From assembly GCA_945874515.1 (NCBI GenBank), contig CAMCHA010000016.1:1-13915 (forward strand): a DNA stretch of 13,915 nucleotides, written 5' to 3'. Both the position numbers and the translations under genes were made by a program. Source of the stretch: Asaia bogorensis (GTDB lineage Bacteria; Pseudomonadota; Alphaproteobacteria; Acetobacterales; Acetobacteraceae). Below the pieces are notes generated by a model that made no database searches, had not been told where the DNA came from, and saw nothing but the letters and a program-made list of their open reading frames with translations. The first letter of the stretch is position 1. The number at the start of each line of letters is the position of its first letter. This document shows, piece after piece, positions 7,582-13,915 of the stretch.

Positions 7582-7689
7582 CGTGCGATTACCGCCCACC
7601 CCGCCACCAACATAACCACCGCGCTTGCCGTTACTTTCACAGGCAGCCAGCCCAATCAGCAGCATTGCGGCAAGAAGGAAGCGCATCAT
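7573..7689 (-). CDS. Small lipoprotein (38 residues)
   Basis: This short frame encodes a 38-residue product with a clear lipoprotein signal. After MMRF comes a hydrophobic stretch (LLAAMLLIG) and a lipobox LAAC ending at C17, then a mature tail of about 21 residues rich in glycine ([18 protein letters not shown]). It is expected to be lipidated and held in the inner or outer membrane. Start and stop fit tightly: the ATG shares one base with the stop of the upstream ATPase gene (TAATG at 7687-7691), and its end overlaps the MFS gene by 9 bases on the opposite strand. No Shine-Dalgarno is obvious, so coupling to the ATPase gene is likely. The next ATG, at 7686, is an alternative start. No known function; too short for family assignment by eye. 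Confidence 0.6.
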   Translation of the reverse strand: MMRFLLAAMLLIGLAACESNGKRGGYVGGGVGGNRTSN

Positions 7690-8687
7690 TACTGATCGTT
7701 CAAATGGCAGGCGCTGCGCTGGCCTGGCGCGATTTCCCGCAGCTTCGGCACCTCCACCCGGCAGCGTTCCATCGCAAGCGGACACCGCGGATGGAAGTGG
7801 CAGCCCGGGGGCGGATTGAGCGGTGACGGGATTTCCCCCTTCACAACGCTGAAGGCGCGCTTGCGGTTTTCAATCCGCGGCACGGAATCCAGCAAGGACC
7901 GCGTATAGGGGTGATTGGGCCGGCGGAAGACGGTTTCCGTATCCGCTTCTTCCACCACACGCCCCAGATACATGATCACCACACGATCCGACAGGTGCTC
8001 CACCACGCCAAGATCATGGCTGATGAAAAGATAGGTCAGATCAAGTTCGCGCCTCAGCTGCATGAACAGGTTTAGGATTTGCGCCTGGATCGAAACATCC
8101 AGCGCCGCCACAGCCTCATCGCAAACAATGAAATCTGGCTTCACCGCGAGCGCGCGCGCAATGCCGATGCGCTGGCGCTGCCCGCCCGAGAATTGATGCG
8201 GATAGCGCCGCTTGAAGCCCGGGTCCAAGCCCGCGCGGCGCATTTGCTCATCCACATAATCATCAAAGGCCGCACCATCCAAAAGCCCATGCACACGCGG
8301 CGCCTCACCCACAATATCCTGCACACGCATGCGCGGATTGAGCGAGGCATAGGGATCCTGGAAAATCATTTGGGTGCGTAGCTTCATCTGCCGCGCCTCG
8401 GCACCTGTCAGCGCCTTGATGTCGCTCCCATCCCGCAAAATCGTGCCTTCGGTTGGCGGCAATATGCCGGCGACCATGCGCCCAAGCGTGGATTTGCCGC
8501 AGCCGGATTCACCGACCAGCCCCACAACCTCGCCCTTGCGGACGGTCAGGTTCACACGGTCCACCGCATGCACGATTTCTTCGCGCACTGGAGCGCCCAG
8601 GCGCTGCGCGATGCGGCCCGCGAAATCGAGCTTCTTTTCAAACCGGCGCGTAATGTCGCGCAATTCCAGCATCGGCGCGGCGTTCAT
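7689..8687 (-). CDS. dppF: Peptide/nickel-type ABC importer, ATPase (DppF/OppF)
   Basis: This is one of the two cytoplasmic ATPases driving a family-5 importer (332 residues, normal length). Walker A is GESGCGKST (59-67), the Q-loop is in [13 protein letters not shown] (about 107-119), the ABC signature is FSGGQRQRI (167-174), Walker B is FIVCDE (186-191) and the H-loop is H224 in ISHDL. The D-loop region reads [10 protein letters not shown], with Ala where Pro is more usual, a variant I regard as tolerated. The C-terminal oligopeptide-transporter domain carries [15 protein letters not shown] (295-309). It overlaps the upstream ATPase gene by four bases (ATGA at 8684-8687) and shares a base with the downstream lipoprotein start. 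The transported substrate cannot be told from this subunit. The dpp name is by family resemblance only. Confidence 0.93.
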   Translation of the reverse strand: MNAAPMLELRDITRRFEKKLDFAGRIAQRLGAPVREEIVHAVDRVNLTVRKGEVVGLVGESGCGKSTLGRMVAGILPPTEGTILRDGSDIKALTGAEARQMKLRTQMIFQDPYASLNPRMRVQDIVGEAPRVHGLLDGAAFDDYVDEQMRRAGLDPGFKRRYPHQFSGGQRQRIGIARALAVKPDFIVCDEAVAALDVSIQAQILNLFMQLRRELDLTYLFISHDLGVVEHLSDRVVIMYLGRVVEEADTETVFRRPNHPYTRSLLDSVPRIENRKRAFSVVKGEIPSPLNPPPGCHFHPRCPLAMERCRVEVPKLREIAPGQRSACHLNDQ

Positions 8688-9667
8688 GCGGCCTCCGACG
8701 CGTCAAGATGGGGGTGGATGCAGCGCGCTTCTCGTCCGGGCAGAATCTCCGCCATGATGGGCTCCGCAATGCAAGCTTCCGAAGCGCGCGGACAACGCGC
8801 GCAAAAGGCGCAGCCAAGCGGCAGGTTGAGCAATGAAGGCGTCATACCAGGAATTTGGCGTAGCGCCTCGCCCCGCTTGTTACGGCTGGGGACGGAGCCG
8901 ATCAGGCCATGGGTATAGGGATGCAAAGGCTTATCCAGCACTTCGCTGACCGCGCCCTTTTCCACGATGCGCCCGGCATACATCACCGCAATATCATCCG
9001 CGAGGCCGGCGACCACCGAAAGATCATGCGTAATCCAGATCATGGAAGTGCCCGTGGTGGCGCAAAGCTTCTGCACCTCGGCCAATATCTGGCCCTGAAT
9101 GGTGACATCCAAGGCTGTGGTCGGTTCATCGGCAACAATCAATTGCGGTTCATGCAATAGCGCGATTGCAATGGCGACACGCTGACGCATGCCGCCCGAA
9201 AACTGGTGCGGATAGGCTTTCAGGCGTTCATCCGGGGATGGAATGCCCACCATACCAAGCGTATCACGCGCCCGCTGGCGCGCTTCCTCGGTCGATACTT
9301 TTTTATGTGCCTTAACGGTTTCGATCATCTGCGTATCAATGCGCAGCACCGGGTTGAGCGTCATCATCGGGTCCTGGAAGATCATGGCGATGCGGTTGCC
9401 CCGCAAATCGCGCATTTCTTCTTCGGATAGTTTGGCCAGATCGCGCCCCTGGAACAGGATGGACCCGCCCGCGATGCGCCCGGGTGGGTCAACCAGGCCA
9501 ATGATGGAAAACCCCGTGACGGTTTTGCCGGAACCTGATTCGCCGACAAGCCCCATCACCTTGCCGCGGCCGACGGAAAAGGAAACGCCATCCACCGCCT
9601 TCACCACGCCAGCGCGGGTGAAGAAATGCGTCTGGAGATCGCGAACTTCGAGGGTAGGTGAAGTCAT
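8684..9667 (-). CDS. dppD: Peptide/nickel-type ABC importer, ATPase (DppD/OppD)
   Basis: This is the partner ATPase of the same importer (327 residues). Walker A is GESGSGKT (42-49), the Q-loop is in [12 protein letters not shown] (about 95-106), the signature is FSGGMRQRV (156-164), Walker B is LIVADE (176-181) with [10 protein letters not shown] following, and the H-loop is H214 in WITHDL. The C-terminal domain has the cysteine-rich [14 protein letters not shown] (C286, C289, C292, C299), similar to the motif that holds an iron-sulfur cluster in some DppD proteins; whether a cluster binds here is untested. The start lies 4 bases after the permease gene, and the stop overlaps the next ATPase gene by four bases, so this is clearly one operon. 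Confidence 0.94.
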   Translation of the reverse strand: MTSPTLEVRDLQTHFFTRAGVVKAVDGVSFSVGRGKVMGLVGESGSGKTVTGFSIIGLVDPPGRIAGGSILFQGRDLAKLSEEEMRDLRGNRIAMIFQDPMMTLNPVLRIDTQMIETVKAHKKVSTEEARQRARDTLGMVGIPSPDERLKAYPHQFSGGMRQRVAIAIALLHEPQLIVADEPTTALDVTIQGQILAEVQKLCATTGTSMIWITHDLSVVAGLADDIAVMYAGRIVEKGAVSEVLDKPLHPYTHGLIGSVPSRNKRGEALRQIPGMTPSLLNLPLGCAFCARCPRASEACIAEPIMAEILPGREARCIHPHLDASEAA

Positions 9668-9671
9668 GTGC

Positions 9672-10583
9672 CTATTTCTTTAGTCGCGGGTTCAGCACAT
9701 CACGCAATTGATCGCCGACCAAATTGATGGAAACAATCGTAATCAGCAGCGCAATGCCGGGATAGAAGGAAATCCAGTATTTGCCCGACAGCATATATTC
9801 ATACCCATTAGCAATCAGCAGGCCGAGCGATGGTTCCGTAATAGGCACGCCAAGGCCAAGGAAGGAAAGGGTCGCTTCCAGCGCAATGGCGCGCGCCACC
9901 TGCATGGTGCCCACCACGATCAAGGGCGGCAGGCAATTGGGCAGCAAATGGCGGAACAATATCCGATGCGTAGGCAAAGCTAGGCATTGCGCCGCCTCAA
10001 TATACTCACGCCGGCGTTCCACCAGCGCCGTGCCACGCACCGTGCGCGCATAATAGGCCCATTCCACAAGCACCAAAGCGATCACCACATTCATGATGCC
10101 CTTGCCAAGAAAGGCCAGGATCATCAGCGCTGCTAGAATTGTCGGGAAGGAAAGCTGCAAATCCACAAGCCGCATGATTACGCTATCGGTCCGCCCACCG
10201 GCATAGGCCGCCAGCAAACCAAGCGAAGCGCCAATCAGGCAGGCAATCAACGCGGAACCTGCGCCGACGATGAGTGAAATCCGCAAGCCATAGATGATGC
10301 CAGAGAGCATATCGCGCCCCTGATCATCCGTGCCCAACAGAAAGGTGAACCCCGCACCACCCACGGTACCGGGTTCCATCCGCCCATCCATGATATCAAG
10401 CTCAGCCAAATCATAGGGGTTCTGCGGCGTGATCCAGGGCGCGAAGATGGCGAGCAAGGCGATGATGATGAAAACCACCAGCCCACCCAGCGCCACCTTG
10501 CTTTCCGCGAATTCGGACACGAAGCGTCGAAAAGGCGTTTCCACCTTATCGGCGATTTTGGCGGGGAGGACAGCGTCGCTCAT
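9672..10583 (-). CDS. dppC: Peptide/nickel-type ABC importer, permease (DppC/OppC)
   Basis: This is the second inner-membrane permease of the importer (303 residues). A cytoplasmic N-terminus is followed by a first span at about residues 30-50, a periplasmic segment with FLLGTDDQGRDMLSGIIYG (81-99) typical of DppC proteins, and about five further spans. The EAA loop that docks on the ATPases is visible at about 193-216 (EYIEAAQCLALPTHRILFRH), followed by LLPNCLPPLIV. The C-terminal DQLRDVLNPRLKK is also a family signature. The start overlaps the stop of the preceding permease gene by four bases (ATGA at 10580-10583). Confidence 0.94.
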   Translation of the reverse strand: MSDAVLPAKIADKVETPFRRFVSEFAESKVALGGLVVFIIIALLAIFAPWITPQNPYDLAELDIMDGRMEPGTVGGAGFTFLLGTDDQGRDMLSGIIYGLRISLIVGAGSALIACLIGASLGLLAAYAGGRTDSVIMRLVDLQLSFPTILAALMILAFLGKGIMNVVIALVLVEWAYYARTVRGTALVERRREYIEAAQCLALPTHRILFRHLLPNCLPPLIVVGTMQVARAIALEATLSFLGLGVPITEPSLGLLIANGYEYMLSGKYWISFYPGIALLITIVSINLVGDQLRDVLNPRLKK

Positions 10584-11557
10584 GTGCCTTTACTCTCCAG
10601 CCGGACGCGCGGGTCAAGCATTGAATAGGTCAGATCAACAATCAGGTTGATTGCGATGAACATCAGCACGATCATCATCAGATAGGCCACGATCACCGGC
10701 CGATCCAAAACATTGATCGAATCAATAATCAGCTTGCCCATGCCGGGCCAAGCGAAGACGCTTTCTGTCACCACCGAAAAGGCGATGGTGCTGCCTAGTT
10801 CCAGCCCCACCACGGTCACCACCGGGATCAGGATATTCTTGAACACATGCACGAAGGTCACGCGCGCCGGCGATAGCCCCTTGGCGCGCGCGAATTTCAC
10901 GTAATCCATCAACATGGTTTCGCGCACACCAGCGCGCGTCAGGCGAATAACCAGGCTGATCTTGAACAGCGCAAGATTGATCGCGGGCATCGTCATATGG
11001 CGAATGCCATCCCAGGTCAGGAAGGACCATTGCAGACCAAGCAGCGTGCCCGTATCGCCACGCCCAGTGGATGGCAGCCAGCCAAGATAAACCGCAAACA
11101 CCATAATCAGCATCAGCCCGACCCAGAAGGTCGGCAGCGAAAAGCCCAAGATGGAACCGGCCATGATCACGCGGCTGCAGCGACCATCGGGCCTAAGCCC
11201 GGCATAAAGCCCAAGCGGCAGGCCAATGATCAGCGCGACAATCGTCGCACCGAAAGCAAGTTCCAGCGTTGCCGGCATGCGCTGCAAAATCAACTTCAGC
11301 GCCGGTTCATTATAAACAAACGACCGCCCCAAATCGCCCTGCAAGGCCTTGGTCAGGAACACCGTATATTGCTGCCAAAGCGGCAGATCGAGCCCAAGCG
11401 CCTGCACGGCGCGTTCACGTTCAATCTGGTCCGCATCCGGGCTGATCAGGATTTCCACCGGATCGCCAATGGCATAGACGCCGATAAAGACAATCAGCGA
11501 CATCGCCAGCACAACAAGCAGTGCCTGCAAGATACGCCGAACAAGGTAGACGGTCAT
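10580..11557 (-). CDS. dppB: Peptide/nickel-type ABC importer, permease (DppB/OppB)
   Basis: This is the first permease of the importer (325 residues), with about six membrane spans. The N-terminal YLVRRILQALLVVLAMSLIV, the LPLWQQYTVFLTKALQGDLG segment (58-77) and the C-terminal DLTYSMLDPRVRL are typical of DppB/OppB proteins. The EAA-like cytoplasmic loop reads DYVKFARAKGLSPARVTFVH. The gene starts 15 bases after the binding-protein stop, with an AGGA ribosome-binding site (complement of 11562-11565) 4 bases before the ATG. Along with the overlapping permease gene downstream, it forms the membrane channel of the importer. Confidence 0.94.
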   Translation of the reverse strand: MTVYLVRRILQALLVVLAMSLIVFIGVYAIGDPVEILISPDADQIERERAVQALGLDLPLWQQYTVFLTKALQGDLGRSFVYNEPALKLILQRMPATLELAFGATIVALIIGLPLGLYAGLRPDGRCSRVIMAGSILGFSLPTFWVGLMLIMVFAVYLGWLPSTGRGDTGTLLGLQWSFLTWDGIRHMTMPAINLALFKISLVIRLTRAGVRETMLMDYVKFARAKGLSPARVTFVHVFKNILIPVVTVVGLELGSTIAFSVVTESVFAWPGMGKLIIDSINVLDRPVIVAYLMMIVLMFIAINLIVDLTYSMLDPRVRLESKGT

Positions 11558-11572
11558 TTGGTCCTATCCGGT

Positions 11573-13162
11573 TCAGCGCGCCGCCGGGCGCACATCCTGC
11601 GCGCGCGTCAGCTCATCATTGCGGGCATCATGCGCCAAGTGGCGGCGCATACCCCAGATATTGGTCTGGATATGCAGTGGGATCACGCCCACATCCTCGG
11701 CCGCGATGCGCTGTGCTTCAATCACCATTTGCACGCGCTTGGCTTCATCCAATTCCACAAGAGATTGATCAAGCAGCCCATCCACCCGCGGGTTGGAATA
11801 GCGCCCACGATTGGAAGACCCCCAGCCCTTCTCACGCGTCACCGTCGCCAGAATATTGCGCAGCGGATGTGAACCATCCGGGTTGGACCCCCAACCGATA
11901 AGGTGAGAGGAAAAATCCGCACGGCCCGCGCGGCCAATGAAGGTGGTCCAGGGTTGCGCTTCCACCGTGGTACGCACGCCAATACGCGTCCACATCTGGC
12001 CAATCGCCTGAATGATGCGCGCATCATTCACATAGCGGTCATTCGGGCCATTCAACTGAATGCGGAAACCTTGCGGATAGCCCGCTTCCGCCAGCAGGCG
12101 GCGCGCGGCATCGGGATCGAAGGCCGGCGGGGTCACGCCGGGCACATGGGTATAGACACCCTCAGGCAGGAATTGCCCCGCCGGCACGGCGGCACCTTCC
12201 ATGACGCGGTCCACAATCGCCTTGCGGTCAATCGCAATCGAAAGCGCACGCCGCACGCGCACATCCTGCAGCGGGTTGCGGCCCAGCGGCTTGCCATCAT
12301 TATCCGTGATGAAGGGCGAATTCTCATTGGCCGGGCGCAGGTGATCAAGGCCAAGGAAGATCAAGCGCAGGCCAACCGTCTCAGAAAGCGCAATGCGATT
12401 ATCCTGCCGGAGCTTCGCCAGATCCGATGTCGGTACCTGATCAATGAATTCCACATCGCCTGCCAGCAGTGCCGCAGTGCGCGCCGCATCATTGGTGATC
12501 ATGCGATAGATCACGCGCTGGAAGGCTGCGCGATCACCCCAGTAATTGTCGTTGCGTTCGAATTCAATCCGGTCACCGCTGCGATGCGACACCACGCGGT
12601 AAGGGCCAGTGCCAATCGCCGCGCGGCCCGCATTGAATTCCTCGGTCGTCGCGTTCTGATGCGTCTCACGGTCCAGGATGCGGACATTGGTCATATCCAA
12701 GGGCATCAGCGGATGCGGCGCCGCGGTGCGGAAGCGAATGGTCAGCGGGTCCACAATCTCAATCGCTTGGATGGGCCGCGAATAAGCCGCGAAGGATGAA
12801 GGGCTATTCGGCACGTTGGGCAGGCGCTGCAGCGTGAAGGCCACATCCTCGGCAGTGAATTCATTGCCATTATGAAAGCGCACATTGGGCCGCAGCTTGA
12901 ATTCCCAGACATTGGGTTCAACCGCGCGCCAGCTCAGCGCCAGCCCAGGCAGGTTATTCGATTTGGCGTCCGTATTCACCAGCTTGTCGAAAATGATATC
13001 CGCGACAGCGTTATTGGGCGAAAGCTGATGGTAATGCGGATCAAGCGAAGTCACGGGTGCGGCCACCGCCATGGTGACACTTTGCGCCAGCGCGCCTTGC
13101 GCCGAAAGACTAATGAGTGCGGTGCCGGCAGCCAACACCAACTTCCGAAGATTAACCTTCAT
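11573..13162 (-). CDS. dppA: Family-5 ABC substrate-binding protein (first of a divergent pair)
   Basis: This is the periplasmic solute-binding protein of the importer (529 residues, usual length for bacterial SBP family 5). The signal peptide is clear: a basic start (MKVNLRK), a hydrophobic core and an ALA|Q cleavage site after about residue 26. It lacks a lipobox, so it is probably soluble. Family landmarks include TSLDPHYHQLSPN (38-50), VWEFKLRPNVRFHNG (85-99), FTAEDVAFTL (102-111) and FNAGRAAIGTGPYR (176-189). Members bind di/oligopeptides, nickel or other small molecules; the substrate here is not inferable. It is the first gene of the operon, with AGGGGG (complement of 13168-13173) just upstream of the ATG. 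A paralogous binding-protein gene starts divergently 100 bases away. The symbol is by family only. Confidence 0.93.
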   Translation of the reverse strand: MKVNLRKLVLAAGTALISLSAQGALAQSVTMAVAAPVTSLDPHYHQLSPNNAVADIIFDKLVNTDAKSNNLPGLALSWRAVEPNVWEFKLRPNVRFHNGNEFTAEDVAFTLQRLPNVPNSPSSFAAYSRPIQAIEIVDPLTIRFRTAAPHPLMPLDMTNVRILDRETHQNATTEEFNAGRAAIGTGPYRVVSHRSGDRIEFERNDNYWGDRAAFQRVIYRMITNDAARTAALLAGDVEFIDQVPTSDLAKLRQDNRIALSETVGLRLIFLGLDHLRPANENSPFITDNDGKPLGRNPLQDVRVRRALSIAIDRKAIVDRVMEGAAVPAGQFLPEGVYTHVPGVTPPAFDPDAARRLLAEAGYPQGFRIQLNGPNDRYVNDARIIQAIGQMWTRIGVRTTVEAQPWTTFIGRAGRADFSSHLIGWGSNPDGSHPLRNILATVTREKGWGSSNRGRYSNPRVDGLLDQSLVELDEAKRVQMVIEAQRIAAEDVGVIPLHIQTNIWGMRRHLAHDARNDELTRAQDVRPAAR

Positions 13163-13262
13163 CCCAGCCCCCTGTTGTTTTTGACCTTAACCTCACTTCC
13201 TTCTAGCAGCCAGCGCGCGGCACCGCTAGCATCGCCCCGAACCGCAGCAGGAGAATGCCGGC
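13163..13262. promoter_or_regulatory. Divergent promoter region between two binding-protein genes
   Basis: This 100-base gap lies between head-to-head genes and should hold promoters for both. On the plus strand TTGACC at 13181-13186 resembles a -35 box, and a poor -10 candidate (TAGCAG at 13204-13209) sits 17 bases downstream. The left part is AT-rich compared with the right part. A 7-base direct repeat, TTAACCT, occurs at 13152-13158 (inside the first gene) and 13187-13193. On the minus strand AGGGGG precedes the dppA ATG. No clear operator palindrome was found. Confidence 0.4.
13249..13253 (+). promoter_or_regulatory. Ribosome-binding site AGGAG for the second binding protein
   Basis: AGGAG is 9 bases before the ATG at 13263. 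An out-of-frame ATG at 13255 is too close to be served by it, so this site supports the start at 13263. Confidence 0.7.
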
Positions 13263-13915
13263 ATGCCCCTCTCATCATTCCGCCCCCCTCGTTTTGCCTT
13301 GGCCGCCTTGCTACTGACCGGCATGGGCGCCTCCGGCGCATTTGCGCAAAATCTGACCATCGGTATTGGCGGGTCGCCCACCGCGCTTGACCCGCATTTC
13401 TACAATGCCTCCCCCAATATCAGCCTGACGCAGCATATGTTCGACCGGCTAGTGGAACAGGACGCAGAGGCGCGGCTGCAACCCATGTTGGCGGAAAGCT
13501 GGCGCCCACTTTCCGAAACCGTTTGGGAATTCAAGCTCCGCCCCGGCGTGAAGTGGCATGATGGGCGGGATTTTACTGCTGATGATGTGGCCCTCACCAT
13601 CGAACGCGTGCCGAATGTGCGCAATAGCCCAGGCACCTTCGCCGGCATGATCCGCGCCATCACGCGCGCTGAAATCATGGACCCGCTCACCATCCGCTTC
13701 CATACCGCCGCCCCGCACCCTCTGCTGCCCACCGAATTGGCATCCGTGCAGATCATCTCCCGCCATGCTGGCACCGGGGCGGAGACCGAGGATTACAATG
13801 CCGGCCGCGCCGCGATTGGCACCGGCCCCTATCGGCTGGCGAATTACCGCCAAGGTGACCGCACCGAATTCACGCGGAATGAGAATTACTGGGCCGGGCC
13901 GCAACCCTGGGCGCG
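13263..13915 (+). CDS. Family-5 ABC substrate-binding protein, second paralogue (partial, cut by the right edge)
   Basis: About 217 codons of a second SBP family 5 protein are visible, open to the window end. The signal peptide runs from MPLSSFRPPRF through a hydrophobic core to an AFA|Q site after about residue 28, with no lipobox. The mature part closely parallels the neighbouring binding protein: TALDPHFYNASPN, VWEFKLRPGVKWHDG, FTADDVALTI, DPLTIRFHTAAPHPL and YNAGRAAIGTGPYR occur in the same order and spacing. They are therefore paralogues, probably from an old duplication. It is transcribed away from the importer operon and may either have its own permease and ATPase genes beyond the edge or supply an alternative binding protein to the importer in this window. 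Confidence 0.92.
   Translation, partial: MPLSSFRPPRFALAALLLTGMGASGAFAQNLTIGIGGSPTALDPHFYNASPNISLTQHMFDRLVEQDAEARLQPMLAESWRPLSETVWEFKLRPGVKWHDGRDFTADDVALTIERVPNVRNSPGTFAGMIRAITRAEIMDPLTIRFHTAAPHPLLPTELASVQIISRHAGTGAETEDYNAGRAAIGTGPYRLANYRQGDRTEFTRNENYWAGPQPWA

Noticed and set aside
7573..7785. 70-residue version of the minus-strand lipoprotein frame starting at 7785
   Set aside because: The extra N-terminal part lies inside the ATPase gene in another frame; the lipoprotein signal starts at 7689, so the shorter form is preferred.
8684..8687. Possible frameshift or fusion between the two ATPase genes
   Set aside because: Each has a full set of Walker, signature and C-terminal motifs with its own start and stop; the ATGA overlap is ordinary coupling.
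10997..12799. Long plus-strand open frames (about 290 codons each) opposite the permease and binding-protein genes
   Set aside because: They are antisense to well-recognised genes, are rich in Arg/His/Gln with no domain pattern, and arise from the codon bias of GC-rich DNA.
1..13915. CRISPR arrays, tRNA/rRNA genes, insertion sequences, attachment sites or phage genes
   Set aside because: No regularly spaced repeats, tRNA-like cloverleaf, transposase or integrase motif, or long terminal inverted repeats were seen on reading through both strands.

Overview
This is a GC-rich, densely coded bacterial chromosome segment with almost no non-coding space. The organism is most likely an alphaproteobacterium. 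The best clue is a ChpT-like histidine phosphotransferase, a family typical of Alphaproteobacteria, and the DUF3553, NadK and MoaA sequences fit that. Acetobacteraceae/Rhodospirillales (Roseomonas-like) is my best guess, from gene style rather than any search. No IS element, phage gene, CRISPR array, tRNA or rRNA was seen.

Layout. (1) 1-2261, minus strand: a chemotaxis signalling unit, chpT-like followed by cheA, with cheA running off the left edge. (2) 2314-7581, plus strand: a run of seven tightly spaced or overlapping genes: DUF3553 protein, TauE/SafE-type exporter, moaA (molybdopterin biosynthesis), a small single-span membrane protein, a Nit-type carbon-nitrogen hydrolase, nadK (NAD kinase) and an MFS transporter. 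Four junctions overlap by 4 to 8 bases (ATGA/GTGA-style or similar), so translational coupling is likely. (3) 7573-13162, minus strand: a complete family-5 (peptide/nickel type) ABC importer, with binding protein, two permeases and two ATPases, followed by a tiny lipoprotein gene that overlaps the last ATPase gene by one base. (4) 13263-13915, plus strand: the start of a second, paralogous family-5 binding protein, divergent from the first and cut by the right edge.

How the parts work together. CheA and the ChpT-like protein are both phosphotransfer proteins and probably share a transcript, so they may join receptor signalling to one or more response regulators. The CheA seen here appears to lack a P2 (CheY/CheB-docking) domain. 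The plus-strand run looks like housekeeping cofactor and metabolite-repair genes with two transporters attached. The ABC importer is a conventional five-component uptake system whose substrate cannot be told from sequence alone.

I did not find a convincing new multi-gene defence or mobile system. The points most worth a second look are the P2-less CheA next to a ChpT-like protein, the 38-residue lipoprotein at the end of the importer operon, the divergent pair of paralogous binding proteins, and the unclassified proline-rich membrane protein between moaA and the Nit hydrolase.
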